A stretch of DNA of 64,000 nucleotides from Chrysophaeum taylorii (GCA_029834535.1 JAQMWT010000317.1:372001-436000), one strand, 5' to 3'. Shown: positions 29,208 to 39,592, counted from the stretch's first letter. A program made the numbers and translations. The notes: a model not told the origin generated them from the letters alone.

Positions 29208-31319
29208 ATGGAGCGCGCGTCGTCGCGGGTCGTTTTGGCCCTCGAGCGCGTCCGCGCGGGGATGGGGGGTCACTCGGTCGATCCCTGGAGCCTGGCGTCT
29301 CGCGCCTGGAAAGTCGCGCAGAGCAACCCTGATTTCATCCTGTGCGCGTTGGGCGTGCCGGATGCGCCGTTTCCCGAGGTTGCGCACCGAGCGATGGACG
29401 AGGCAATTCGGGCCGGGGAGACGGGGTACGCCGAGCCGCGGGGGCTGGAGGAGTTGCGCGCGGAGCTCGCGTCGTGGCACGAAGAGTTGGGGGGCGGTCC
29501 GACGTCGGTGGACGAGGTGGTCGTGACGGCGGGCGCGCAGCAAGGGCTCTCTCTCGCAGCGCTCGCGACGGTGTCCCCGGGGGAGTCGGTCATCGTCCGA
29601 AGACCGGTATACCCAGTCTACGAGGACACGCTCGCCGTCGCGGGGGCGTACGTCGAGTGGGTCGAGTGCCTGTCGGAGATTGGCGCCGCGGTCGATCGAG
29701 CCGCCGAGGCCGGTCGGCCCGCGCGGGCCGTGCTGGTGAATTCGCCCTGCAACCCGACGGGTCGCGTCGTCGATCGCGCGACCCTCGAGGCCGTCGCGGC
29801 CGTGTCGCGCGATCGCGATCTTTGGATCCTCTCGGACGAGGTCTATTCGGGGATCGCGTTCGACGGCGTCCAATGCGTGTCGCCGACCGACGTGTGTCGG
29901 GAGCGGACCATCGCCGTGAACTCGCTGTCCAAGACCCTCGCGATGCCCGCGGCCCGCATCGGCTGGACGGTCTCGCCGCCCGCGATGGCCCTCGCGCTCG
30001 AGCGGCTCGCGGTCACCCAGGTGTTCGGGTTGTCGCCGTTCGTCCAGCGCGGCGCGCTCGCCGCGTTGCGACGGGCGCGGTCCGACGACCTCCTCCGCAA
30101 CCTCTCGCGCCTCTACGAGCAGCGTCGCGACGCGTTTCTCGAGGGAGTCCGCCCCGCAGTCGACGCCGGGTTGCTCGAGGCGCCGGCGCCGAGGGGAGGC
30201 ATGTTCGCGCTGGTCGGTCGTCGTTCGGACGGCGACGACGTCGCCCTGGCCGAGCGTTGCCTCGCCCACGACCTCGGCGTTGTTCCCGGCGGCGGATTCC
30301 GCGCCCCCGGATTCGTGAGGGTTGGGCTCCTCAACGACAGGATGCGAGAGGCGGGCCGCCGACTCGCGGCGGCCGCGGGCGCGAAGGACGACGGCCCCCG
30401 AACGGCGCCGCCGCCCGCGCGCGTCGTGCTGGCCTACGGCCCCGGATACGAGGAGCCGGCGGTGCGGAGCTTCATGGAGGTCGTCCGTGCGAGTTTCCCG
30501 GCGTCGTGGGACGTCGTCGACGGCGACGAGAGAGGAGACGGCCGCTCGGAACACACCCCCGACATCGCCGCCGTGAATCACCTTCCGTCGGGCGTGCGCC
30601 TAGAGTCGCTCAAGTTCGTCGCCAACCTCGGGGTCGGCGTCGACCACATCATCGACAGGGTTCCGGTTGAGGTACCCCTGACCAGGCTGGTCGACGAGAC
30701 GGCGCAACGCCGATTCGCGCACTGGGTGTTGGCCGCGTGTCTCAACGCGGCGCGCTCGACGTTTGGCTTCAAGGAAGCGCAGGCGCGCAAGAGGTGGGAC
30801 CAGGCGATTCGGCAACGAGACCCGAGCGAAATGGAGGTCCTCATTCTCGGAAGCGGAACCATGGGTCGCGCGGCGCTCGACGCCCTCAAATCTTCGGGAT
30901 TCGACCGCGCGAGGTGCTGGCGACGCGGCGACCTCGGCGCGGTTTCTTCGGCGGATATCGCGGTCGTGGCCCTCCCCTCGACTCCGCACACCCGCGCCCT
31001 TGTCGACGGTCCCTTCCTCGCCACGCTCCCGCGCGGAGCGGCCCTCGTGTCGGCCGGGCGCGGTGACGTCGTCGACGAACGCGCGCTCCTCGCGAGCTTG
31101 GACGAGGGCCACCTCGGCGAGGCGATCCTCGACGTATTCGTCGAGGAGCCCCTCCCAGCCTCCAGCCCCCTCTGGGACCACCCGCGCGTCACCATCACGC
31201 CCCACGTCGCCGCCTGGCCCTCGCCGACTGCAACGGCGCATTCGATCGTAAAAAATTGGGCACGCTTCCACGCGGGCCTCCCGCTCGTTGGCCTCGTCGA
31301 CCGAGATCGTGGCTATTAA
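29208..31319 (+). CDS. Aminotransferase fused to GhrA-like 2-hydroxyacid dehydrogenase
   Basis: A single-exon protein of 703 residues joining two enzymes. Residues 1-395 are a fold-type I class I/II aminotransferase: GYAEPRGLEELR, the TAGAQQGLSLAA loop, NSPCNPTGRVV, LSDEVYSGIAF, and the PLP lysine K242 in NSLSKTLAMPAARIGW. Residues 404-703 are a D-isomer 2-hydroxyacid dehydrogenase of the GhrA type: NLGVGVDHI, the nucleotide site LILGSGTMGRAAL, then the catalytic Arg in AGRGDVVDE, Glu in VEEPLP and His in TPHVAAW. Together they could turn an amino acid into a 2-oxo acid and then into a 2-hydroxy acid. Candidates are serine to glycerate (photorespiration) or methionine to MTHB (algal DMSP route). 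Which substrate applies cannot be read from sequence. No clear targeting peptide. Confidence 0.9.
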   Translation: MERASSRVVLALERVRAGMGGHSVDPWSLASRAWKVAQSNPDFILCALGVPDAPFPEVAHRAMDEAIRAGETGYAEPRGLEELRAELASWHEELGGGPTSVDEVVVTAGAQQGLSLAALATVSPGESVIVRRPVYPVYEDTLAVAGAYVEWVECLSEIGAAVDRAAEAGRPARAVLVNSPCNPTGRVVDRATLEAVAAVSRDRDLWILSDEVYSGIAFDGVQCVSPTDVCRERTIAVNSLSKTLAMPAARIGWTVSPPAMALALERLAVTQVFGLSPFVQRGALAALRRARSDDLLRNLSRLYEQRRDAFLEGVRPAVDAGLLEAPAPRGGMFALVGRRSDGDDVALAERCLAHDLGVVPGGGFRAPGFVRVGLLNDRMREAGRRLAAAAGAKDDGPRTAPPPARVVLAYGPGYEEPAVRSFMEVVRASFPASWDVVDGDERGDGRSEHTPDIAAVNHLPSGVRLESLKFVANLGVGVDHIIDRVPVEVPLTRLVDETAQRRFAHWVLAACLNAARSTFGFKEAQARKRWDQAIRQRDPSEMEVLILGSGTMGRAALDALKSSGFDRARCWRRGDLGAVSSADIAVVALPSTPHTRALVDGPFLATLPRGAALVSAGRGDVVDERALLASLDEGHLGEAILDVFVEEPLPASSPLWDHPRVTITPHVAAWPSPTATAHSIVKNWARFHAGLPLVGLVDRDRGY

Positions 31320-31374
31320 GTCAAACATACCCAACCTAGTAGCCATCATGGTGGTGGTGGTGGTGGTGGGACGT

Positions 31375-33987
31375 TCACGGGTAAGGGCTCGCGAGCCCGG
31401 AGTAATCGACGCGCACGGCGTGGCCGTCGAGCGAGGCGAGTAGGGCCGCGAGCGTCGTTCGCTGGTTTAAGACGTCTCCCGGAAACCGCGAATTGCGGGG
31501 GCACTCGATGTCGTACATCGTATCGTGGGCCTTGGCGGGCGTGGGGATGAAAAAACTCTCGAGTTTTTCGCGCTTGAGTTTCTCTTTTTTGTGGACGCGG
31601 ACCTCGTAGCTCGCGCACGCCGACGCGAACCGCTCCTCGCACGCGTCGGGAACGAGGATCACGAAGGCGTCGCGCGTATCGGAGAGAAGGTTGCGCAGCT
31701 CGACGACGGCATCGAGGCGCGCGCCGGCGGTGCGGGCGACGACGACGACGATAGGATACATATGACTTTCGGAGGCGGCGACCACAACGAACTGAGACAA
31801 AGTTTTGGAGCGCCCGAACCTCCGCGCGTTGTCCGAAGCGCTCTTTATATCCCGGTCGGTGATGACGACGTTCGCGACAAAGGTGCTGCTCTCAAATTCG
31901 TGAGTCTTCCGCGAAGAAGAAGAAGAAGAGGAGTCGCGACTCGCGACCGGGGAGCGGCGGACGGCAGCAGTACCACCCTCGTTAGACTCGCGACGCTCGA
32001 CAACCTCGTCGTCGATGCGGCGGAAGAGCTCTCGACAACAGGCGTCGAGGGGGAGCGCCCGCGACCAGTAGAGAGCGCGAAAGCTCTCGACGAGGGACTT
32101 CATCTTGACGGCCTCGTCCGCGAAACAGTCGTCTCGACGCGCGAGAAGCGCGTCGACCGCCGGCGGTAGGACGTCCACGAGAAGATTGCCCCAACGCTTG
32201 CCTTCGTCCATCTCGAGGGTGGGGTTGGCGATCGCGCCCCCGCACGCCGTCAGGATTCGGTTGACAATCCAGGGGACGATGTCGCGATAGGCTTCCTTGC
32301 CCGCTTCGGACGCGAACCGCCGCACGGCCGCGCGGGCCTCGTCGAAGACGACCGTCGCGGCGCGCGGGTTTTTCGCGACGCGCGCCCTGTACCAGCCGCC
32401 GAGCTCGTCGGCGATCGATACGAAGGAAGCGCGCTTCAGCCCGGATCGCGCCTTGAGCGCCGTCGACACGAGTCTGTCGAACGCTTCCTCGACGAAGGTC
32501 GTCGACTCGAGGTCGTCGCGCTTGCGACTCGGAGCCTCGGCGGTCTCGAGGAGCTTGATGCCTCTGCGCTTCTTGTACCGCGGCGCCCGGAGCGCCTCGC
32601 CGCCGCTCGGAGGAGGGCGTTTTTTGGCTCGCGGCGCGCCCGGTGGCTTCGCCAAAGTCAACGGCTTGTCGACCGGCCGGGGTCTCTCCGCGCGCCCGCC
32701 CGAGTCGACGGCCGCGGAGACCGGCTCGAGCTCGGTCGAAGACTCGTCGTCGTCCCGGTTCTTCGCCTCGATGACCGCGGCCTCGTTCGCGCGACGACCA
32801 CCCTCGTCGTCGTTCGGGGTCACCGAGGTGCGACGCTCGGGCGTGACGGTGCTGGAGTCGTCGGCGGGGTCGCTCGCGCCGTCGTCCTCGTCGTCCTCGT
32901 CGTCGTCGTCGTCTTCGACCCCGTAGCTCACCAGAAGCTCCTCGCCGCGCTCGACGTCGCGCAAGGCCCGCCACCCCAGGATCCGTCGGTCCGAATACGA
33001 AAATTCCCACCGAATGTTTGGCTTGGCACCGTTTCGCGCCTCGTTCATAAAATAAGTGCGCGAGGCTAACCTCCTGTCGTGGGTCCGAAGCATGATGCAC
33101 GTCTCCGAGTTAAAGATGTACGAGTCGGTGCCCTCGAGCCCGAGTCCGGCGAGCTCCTTAAAATCGATGACCAGGGCCGTCGGATCGTGGATGAGGGTCC
33201 GCTTGGCGATATTTTCTATCGCGATCGTTCCCAGCCCGTGGACCACAAATTTCGGCGACGTTACCACTCGCGTCTTCCGGTCCAAATCTTTCGCCCGCGC
33301 CCCAAACCACTTGGCAAACCCGGGCTCGTTGTTCAAGAACAAGTCCTGCGCGGGCAGCATTTTGAACGCGAACTCGGCATTAAAAAGTATCGCCGGGGCC
33401 GCCGCCGGCAGCTCCTTTTCGCGCGAGCCGTCTTCCGCCCGCGCCTCCTCGACTTCTTCCGACGCCGCTTCCTCTTCCGTCGGCGGCACCTCGTCGCCGG
33501 AAGAAGGCGACGCTTCATCGATCTCTTTCGGCGGGGCCAGCGCCGGCGCGGGACGCCGCGCGTTCAGCCACCGCTTCAACCTCGCTTCCTGCAACGGCTT
33601 GAGCCTGATTCCTTCGAGCTCAAAAACAAACTCGTCCAGAAGCGGCTCGTCGCAACAGACGAGCTCGGCCGTCCGATTTCCCGCGGCCGCGACGGCACGC
33701 GCGAGCGCCGTCGTACCCCCAAACCAACTCGCCTCGAGCTCGCTCCTCAGGTTGCCGGATACCGCCGCCGCCGGTCCATCTCGACTCTTTCTTCGATGGT
33801 CAATCATCATAAACAAGCGGTTCGGCGATCGCGACACCTTCGCGTGACTCGATATCCTCTTCAGCTCCGCATCGGTCGCCTCCGCGAGGTCGTCCAACGT
33901 CTCCGCGACCTTCTTCACACATCCGGCCACGCCGGGATCATCCAGGAGGATCCACGTCTTCAACGCCGCCTCCAGAGCCTCCATCAT
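31375..33987 (-). CDS. SET-domain protein, probable protein lysine methyltransferase
   Basis: A single-exon protein of 870 residues. Residues 1-100 form a helical bundle (LEAALKTWILLDDPGVAGCVKK) similar to a TFIIS N-terminal/LEDGF-type domain. A SET domain follows at about 240-357: VVHGLGTIAIENI, then YFMNEARNGAKPNIRWEF at the NHS position, and ALRDVERGEELLVSYG. The usual NH(S/C) reads NEA, so activity is uncertain. An acidic/basic disordered linker (357-510) precedes another helical region (510-640, VSTALKARSGLKRASFVSI) and a C-terminal alpha/beta region (690-870) I cannot place. SET proteins methylate lysines on histones or other proteins. Its 3' end is 55 nt from that of the aminotransferase fusion. 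Confidence 0.75.
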   Translation of the reverse strand: MMEALEAALKTWILLDDPGVAGCVKKVAETLDDLAEATDAELKRISSHAKVSRSPNRLFMMIDHRRKSRDGPAAAVSGNLRSELEASWFGGTTALARAVAAAGNRTAELVCCDEPLLDEFVFELEGIRLKPLQEARLKRWLNARRPAPALAPPKEIDEASPSSGDEVPPTEEEAASEEVEEARAEDGSREKELPAAAPAILFNAEFAFKMLPAQDLFLNNEPGFAKWFGARAKDLDRKTRVVTSPKFVVHGLGTIAIENIAKRTLIHDPTALVIDFKELAGLGLEGTDSYIFNSETCIMLRTHDRRLASRTYFMNEARNGAKPNIRWEFSYSDRRILGWRALRDVERGEELLVSYGVEDDDDDEDDEDDGASDPADDSSTVTPERRTSVTPNDDEGGRRANEAAVIEAKNRDDDESSTELEPVSAAVDSGGRAERPRPVDKPLTLAKPPGAPRAKKRPPPSGGEALRAPRYKKRRGIKLLETAEAPSRKRDDLESTTFVEEAFDRLVSTALKARSGLKRASFVSIADELGGWYRARVAKNPRAATVVFDEARAAVRRFASEAGKEAYRDIVPWIVNRILTACGGAIANPTLEMDEGKRWGNLLVDVLPPAVDALLARRDDCFADEAVKMKSLVESFRALYWSRALPLDACCRELFRRIDDEVVERRESNEGGTAAVRRSPVASRDSSSSSSSRKTHEFESSTFVANVVITDRDIKSASDNARRFGRSKTLSQFVVVAASESHMYPIVVVVARTAGARLDAVVELRNLLSDTRDAFVILVPDACEERFASACASYEVRVHKKEKLKREKLESFFIPTPAKAHDTMYDIECPRNSRFPGDVLNQRTTLAALLASLDGHAVRVDYSGLASPYP

Positions 33988-34461
33988 CTACTAAAAATAC
34001 TACCGTTACCCAGTCTCTATTACATCCCCCAATTCAAATGACGAATTAATTACGCGAAGTACGTCAAGTGGTGTGGATCTCTCCCCTGGGCAGGCGGGGC
34101 GGCCTACTAAACTGAGGTTATTGCCGACGATCGATCCTTATCTCAACAAGCTTATGTCCACCATAGCTTTCCTCTTGCAGCCCGTGTACTTACAGCTCGA
34201 TCATCATCCGGCCCAAGGAAAAAAATTATGGTCGCCGATCACGACTCGCCGCTGCTGCGCCGATCCCTATATCCCATCATACTTATAGCAAACTAGACTC
34301 GGTCGCTATGTGACTGAGTAGCGGCAGAGCCACTTACTTACTTCTTGAAGGAAGGAAGGAAGGAAGGAAGGAAGGAAGGCCCCCAGATTAATTAATTCAT
34401 AAAATGGCGGGATCTGCGCGAAGCCCCTCGAGATACTTGACGACGCACGCCGTCTTTTCGT
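33988..34461. other. Intergenic region with GGAA repeat
   Basis: No gene seen. A (GGAA)n microsatellite occurs at 34346-34377. It presumably holds the promoter of the SET gene. Confidence 0.35.
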
Positions 34462-35343
34462 ATACATGCTCTATTTACTAAACCCGTCCCGCGAACGAAC
34501 ACGGCTCACTTCACAACGAAAGTCGAGTGAAGTGATTTGAAGTGAACACGTCGTCCTTCGTGGCGACGGTGAATCTCTAGTGAAGTGAACCTCTTTTTTC
34601 TTCAACGAGGCGCGCGCCACCGGTCCCCGCCACCCCGCTACTGCTCGTGCCTGGTGTTCTCAGTATCATTCCTAGTGCTCTCAGTATCATTCGCGTTTTG
34701 GGGCGAAGGGGAGGGTCGAGAGCTGTAACGCTTTTTTTTGCCGTTAGATGTATTGTTCTCCTTCCTCAACCTCCATCTCGAAAGAGTCACCGAGGATAGT
34801 GCTCTCGGCGTTTTTGAAGTCGCTCTCGGCGTCGTTACATCCACCTTTTCTTGGTCCGTCTTTTGTTTCTTGGTTGAGCTGTTGACGGCCTAGCCCGAGC
34901 TCAGGAAGCTTAGCCTTGCGTCGCGCAAGAGGCCGGGTCGTCTGCCAGGTGCATCTCTTGGCGTCTTTCGTCACTTTGAGTCGCTCCCAGTAGAGGGTAC
35001 ACGGAAGCGTTTCCTTCCCGCTCATGCGGTCAGGATGATTTTCCGCCAGACGTCGCACGATGTCCCACATCTCGCACTTAAACTAGCTCGTCCTTTCGTG
35101 GGTGTGTTACCCGTCAGCATCGACGCCTCAACCGGCTCGTTCTCGCGCTCCTCCTTTCGTTCCGCTGCTGCCTCTTCCTCCTCCTTATCAACAAAATCAT
35201 CCTCTGGGTACTGCGGCTCAATCACCTTGATCATATGCCAGATGGCTCTGGTGAATTGATAGTGAAGTGAACGCGAGAGAATAAAAGTGAAGCGAATTTG
35301 GTGAAGTGAGCAAGTTTTTGTTGTGAATGAATATGCAACGCCG
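34462..35343 (-). mobile_element. hAT-derived deletion element (non-autonomous)
   Basis: The right end, read on the minus strand, starts CGGCGTTGCATATTCATT, close to the CAGCGTTGSRWATTCACT terminus of the other hAT copies. The left end keeps TTTACTAAACCC but its outermost bases have drifted, and I find no clear 8-bp target duplication. Both flanks carry TTCACTTC repeats. The interior keeps two pieces of transposase on the minus strand: a BED-finger region (YWERLKVTKDAKRCTWQT) that has lost part of its Cys/His pattern, and the C-terminal FKNAESTILGDS segment. The same two segments flank the transposase of the long copy at 56277-59171. It therefore arose by internal deletion of that family. Confidence 0.7.
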
Positions 35344-35663
35344 CTCATTTTAGTGCTTCAAGCACTCAGTGCTTCAATCACTAGTAGTAGTAAAACACGC
35401 TGTTTTTATTCAAGGGAAAAGTCATGATTGCAACCACCATATACATACAAGTACAGTAGTCTCTGGCACTTATTAATCCGGATTCCTAGATTTATAAGCA
35501 ACTTTTACATGTGAGAAAAGCTTATTAAAATATCCAGATACTTGAACCGACTCATATAGAGGAGATGGAGGATCAGGTGGTGCATTTCAGCGCTTTCTTT
35601 GTTGCTACATCAATTGAGTAGTATCTCGTTAGGGTCTTTAGTCCCCTTAACTCAACTCGCGGC
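35344..35663. other. Intergenic region upstream of the histidine kinase gene
   Basis: About 320 nt with AT-rich sequence and a short GTGCTTCAA repeat near 35352-35381. No gene seen. Probable promoter of the next gene. Confidence 0.35.
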
Positions 35664-37581
35664 ATGCCGATGTCTGCGGCACGAACCTACCGCTCGCAGG
35701 CCCGGATCTCGCCGGATTCGGCCAACGAGACGAGATCGACCTCCCACGTTCTTCGGGTCTCTGATCCTCGGCGAGCTACATCGATGAACTTCCTCGCGAC
35801 GAAGATGAACGTGATTTGCCTCATGGGCGCGATTGTGGTTTGCTTGTTGCTTCAGCTGCTCCAGGGAAACGTCTCGTTTGCAAACAAAATGGGGCTTCAG
35901 CGGATGCGGACGCAACGCCTCGTGAGGCGAGCGCTGTTTCACAAAGTGGCGCTTTACATGAACGAGCCGTACGACAGCTCGGACGTGTCTCGGAGCCTCG
36001 AGATCATCAAGGAGAAGCACAAAACCTTGATGAAGAAGTTTGTGCAAAACTTGGGAAACAGCGACGAGGCGAGCCTAAAAAAAAAGCTCGACGACCTCGG
36101 TGCCATCGTGGATAACTTCCTCTTAAACAATCACGGCGAGCTCCTCATGTCGTGGGCGGCGTGGTTACGGTTGGAAGCGAGTGCGGAGGACGTGGTCTCC
36201 AAGTATACTGAAGAGATAGTCCAATTTTCCGCGCAAAAAACATTGTTGTTGTGGGGGGTCGTCGTCATCAATACCGTCTCCTTTGCGTTTCTGGCCTTGA
36301 CGAGACGTAATGTCGACAAAGCTCAGTTGGAGACTATCAGGGCGCAATCTGACGCCGACGTGCGCCTCGCCAAGCTCGCCAAGATTGACTTGGAGGCCAA
36401 GCAACAAAAATTCGAGATGGAGATACTCGACCACCGGTTTGGGAACAAAAGTGCGTCGCGTGCCACAGACAATGCTTGATCGTAGCTGGCTCCCGCAGTC
36501 CGAATTAATCGCTTGTTGCTGGAGAACGGTGAGGTGATGATCCGTTCCTTCGTGAATGCCCGCTTTCCCTTCAGGCGAGTATGAGCAGCTCAAGTCGAAC
36601 TTGGACACTTGGCAGTTCGAGTGCGTCGTTTTTGCCGCGGCGCGACGACCGTATACTTCTCGCAGGCTCGATATTCGGCGGCGACATTTCAAAAATTTGC
36701 CTCTAGACCCCGTGAGAGCCTCCGCGCTGTTCAGGGCCGAGTTTGCGTTTCCGCACGACATCTCTTGCTTCCGCGACAACGCCGGGCTTATTTTTTTCGA
36801 CGAGACAGGGGCACGGGTCCCGTATCCCGTATTGCAGGTCAACTTCTTGCAAGATATCGCGTCCAACATACAAAAACACGGTGGGGCGCGCGCGACCGTC
36901 GTCATCACCCCCCATGAGATCACCATCACCAATAACAAGGTCACCAACCCCAACTTGCCGCCGTCAAAAAAAACGGGGCTCAAAGCTCTGCAGAAGGTCG
37001 GCACCGAATTTTGCATTCCCGTCGTTTGTACCGAGGGCGACGACACCTTCAGCGTCTCGCTCCGCGTCCGGTGCGAGGCCGTCGCCTCGGATAAAGAGCC
37101 GTCAACATCGTCGGCCAAGCCCGCGGAGGACGCGCCAGAAAACGACTACGGGAAATACAATTGGGTCCTGGTCGAAGATTCCGAGACGATCTGCTCCTTG
37201 ACGGTCAAACAGTTCAGGCGCCACGGCATCGAGCTTTGCGTGCTCTCCAAGCCCACCGACGCCTTCAACCTCGCGGCCGTCCTTGGCGAGGCTTGGCACA
37301 CGACACAGAAACCCATCATCGTGATCATGGACGAAAACGTCTACTCGCTCAACACAAACTTTCAGGTGGTCGCCGAGACTGGCACAAACCTCCGGAGTGT
37401 TCTACTTCGCCACCCGATTCTCATCGACCTCTTCAACTCGCGCATGCTGCTCTTCGCCTCGTCATCGGCATCCAAGGTCGAAGACGCTCGTCCCATATGT
37501 ATACTCGGAAAGTCCATGTCATCAAAGGCGCTCATCTCTACTCTCTGGGCTGCCGTTACCAAGTCTTCCGAGAAACCGTAG
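35664..37581 (+). CDS. Membrane hybrid histidine kinase, degenerate
   Basis: I join three exons: 35664-36450, 36499-36528 and 36575-37581, with introns of 48 and 46 nt, giving 607 residues. Two membrane segments (VICLMGAIVVCLLLQLL and LLLWGVVVINTVSFAFLAL) bracket an external helical region of about 130 residues. Then comes a coiled linker and a DHp-like helix, where splicing creates LDHRFGNKIRINRLLLEN, with a candidate phospho-His. An HATPase region follows with an N-box (QVNFLQDIASNIQKHG) but poor G-boxes (LPPSKKTGLKAL). It ends with a receiver domain: WVLVEDSE acidic pair, IIVIMDEN with the phospho-Asp, and ILGKSM lysine. The degenerate ATP lid suggests weak or lost kinase activity. Start could also be the Met at 35784. 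Confidence 0.7.
36451..36498 (+). other. Short spliceosomal intron
   Basis: A 48-nt phase-1 intron, donor GTGCGT and acceptor CCCGCAG. Removal extends the kinase helix from LDHRFGNK into IRINRLL and avoids an early stop in the unspliced frame. Confidence 0.65.
36529..36574 (+). other. Short spliceosomal intron
   Basis: A 46-nt phase-1 intron, donor GTGAGG and acceptor CCCTTCAG. Removal joins LLLEN to GEYEQLKSNL in front of the HATPase-like region. Confidence 0.65.
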
Positions 37582-37755
37582 TAGACTCTCCAGTGTTAAC
37601 TAGAGCATCTGCGATCTCCGCAAGCGCGCGTCTCCAGCAGCTTGAGCTAAGGTTTCTATATGTATACATATGGCTATCGATCTCCTCGTGCGCCAGTTCA
37701 GAAGCTCCAACAGACGCAACTAATTTAAAAGAAAGCACGCGCTATGGTTATTAAA

Positions 37756-39056
37756 CAGCGTTGCGTATTCACTAAACCCTCCCAGTGAACACGGGCTCAA
37801 GCACAACAAGTCTACGTGTGGCGATAGGGAATCTATAGTGAAGTGAACCCTTTTTTTTTTTTTTTTAACACTGCGTGGGGCGTCGACGGGGTACAGGGCA
37901 AGCGTCGGGCCGTCAGATTTCAGGCCTCGGTGAAGTGAATGTGAAGTGAATACGATGTTGACACAAAATGAAAGTGAAGTGAATTAGTGAAGCGAGCAAG
38001 TGATTATTTAGTGAATACAAGTGCAGGCCAGTAAGTTCACCTAGTCCCAATCTCTAACCCCAGCAAGTTCACCTGGTCCCAGTAAGTTCACCTTCCCCCC
38101 CAAATCTCTAACCCCAGTAAGTTCGGCGTAAACCCACTCGTGCTCACACAAACTCCTTCGAGCTCGTCGCTCTCGCCTCCGCCAATCTAAGCTGCTTTGA
38201 TCCGCACGCGCCGCTAACCTTTGAGTTTACTCTAAAACCCCCAGTATGTTCACACTTGGTCTCAGTAAGTTCACCTGGTCACTCAGTCCACCTAGTCCCA
38301 ATCTCTAACCCCAGTAAGTTCACGTGGTCCCAGTAAGTTCAGTGCGCGTGTAGACGCCGGGAGGGCTTATCGGCATTACGCAGCACGTGTGGGGTAGGGC
38401 GGAGTCGTCGACCCAGAAGAGGATATCCTCGGGGTTGCCGATCGACAGAGAGCCACGTCGAGCTGGACGTGGCAGAAGACGGGCTTGTGGGCAAGAGGAC
38501 GCGAACCTCGCGGGGCGTCTGGTCCTGGCTCTTGTTGATCGTTTGGCGTAGGCGGGCCTTAAGCGATACAGGTTGGAGGAGCCTCGGTGACAACGACACG
38601 ATCGATCATGTATCTGGTACCGTTGCAGTGGCCGTGCGACGGGTCGAGGTTGCGAAGACATTAAGCTCGCGCTCAAAGTCAGCATCCCGTTGGTTGTCAG
38701 GGAGTTGAAAACTCTACTGTAAAGAGCGAGGCGTCGTCTTCCGACCCAACCTAGTCGGCCGAAAAGAACTCCGACGCCTCGTCTCCGGGAAAAAAAAGGC
38801 CGCGGTCATGCGCGCGTTGTCAGCATCGACAACATCGTCTCGACGGGGTGTGAGAATGGCGCGCTGAAAGCGCCGCCGCGGGTCGTGGAAATAGTCTGCG
38901 AGGTCGCCGTAGACGGCTTGGAGGATCACTGTCTAGCTCTCGCGCCTACCTGATCCTTACTCTCGCGCCTACCTGATCCTTACCCTAAATCGAGGGACAA
39001 ACAAACAAACAAACAGACAAACATCTGTCGATTAGTAGTTAGGATGAACAACGCTG
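37756..39056. mobile_element. hAT miniature element split by a Helitron
   Basis: The left terminus CAGCGTTGCGTATTCACT starts at 37756 and the right terminus CAACGCTG ends at 39056. The flanks are TTATTAAA (37748-37755) and TTTTTAAA (39057-39064), a 7-of-8 match for the 8-bp target duplication of hAT elements. Without the Helitron (38018-39044) the element is only about 274 bp, has no coding sequence, and consists mainly of GTGAAGTGAA-type subterminal repeats. It is a miniature relative of the long hAT copy at 56277. Confidence 0.8.
38018..39044 (-). mobile_element. Helitron fragment with decayed Pif1-type helicase tail (copy 2)
   Basis: A 1027-bp copy of the unit at 10364-11401, same orientation, a few percent diverged. 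Ends on the minus strand are again TCCTAAC and CACTTG, between A and T. It keeps DYFHDPRRRFQRAILTPR and INKSQDQTPREVRVLLP from the helicase, with frameshifts and stops. It contains the same AGTAAGTTCACCTGGTCCC repeats. It is inserted inside the terminal inverted repeat of a hAT miniature element: GTGAATA lies on its left and CAACGCTG on its right. Confidence 0.82.
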
Positions 39057-39592
39057 TTTTTAAACGCCGACTTCTGCTAAGAGGGGGGTGGGAACGCGCA
39101 CGCAAGGGCGCTCAAGGGTTTAGATGATGTGTGGATTGTTAGCGCCGTGGTGATGAGATTTGAACAGACCCGCGGACACACCACCTCATTCCCCTAAAGT
39201 GCAGTCTACTTACTTCAAAAGGCACTTGCCCTGATCCCCCTTACAGCCTTAGCCCTCCTCCTTGCCCCCATCACGCATTTCCCGCCAAGATCTTCGCTGT
39301 CGTCGACTCCTCTGCCGACAACATACGTCCTCCTTTGACCAGCGTAGGTTCTCCTTTCCTCTCCTGCTCCCCGCGCCACCTTCCTGGGGGGGGGGGGGGA
39401 ACACCTACATCTAACCAAAAGTTTCACGCGCAGTCCAGGTCCATCCTCCGCCACTTCCGGCCCCGGACAAGGCGCAGTCGAAGATTCACCGGGGAGAGGA
39501 TTTGTGTACCAACAAGGCGCCGAAGAGCCGGGGAGACTCTCTATCTTCCTTTCTATAGTTCATGAAGAAGATCACCGCCACGATGCTGGAAA
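39057..39592. other. Intergenic region, no supported gene
   Basis: About 540 nt with a 12-nt G run near 39388. Open frames show no domain. Confidence 0.35.

Noticed and set aside
29115-30581. Minus-strand open frame opposite the aminotransferase
   Set aside because: No recognised domain, and the plus frame carries intact catalytic motifs through its whole length.
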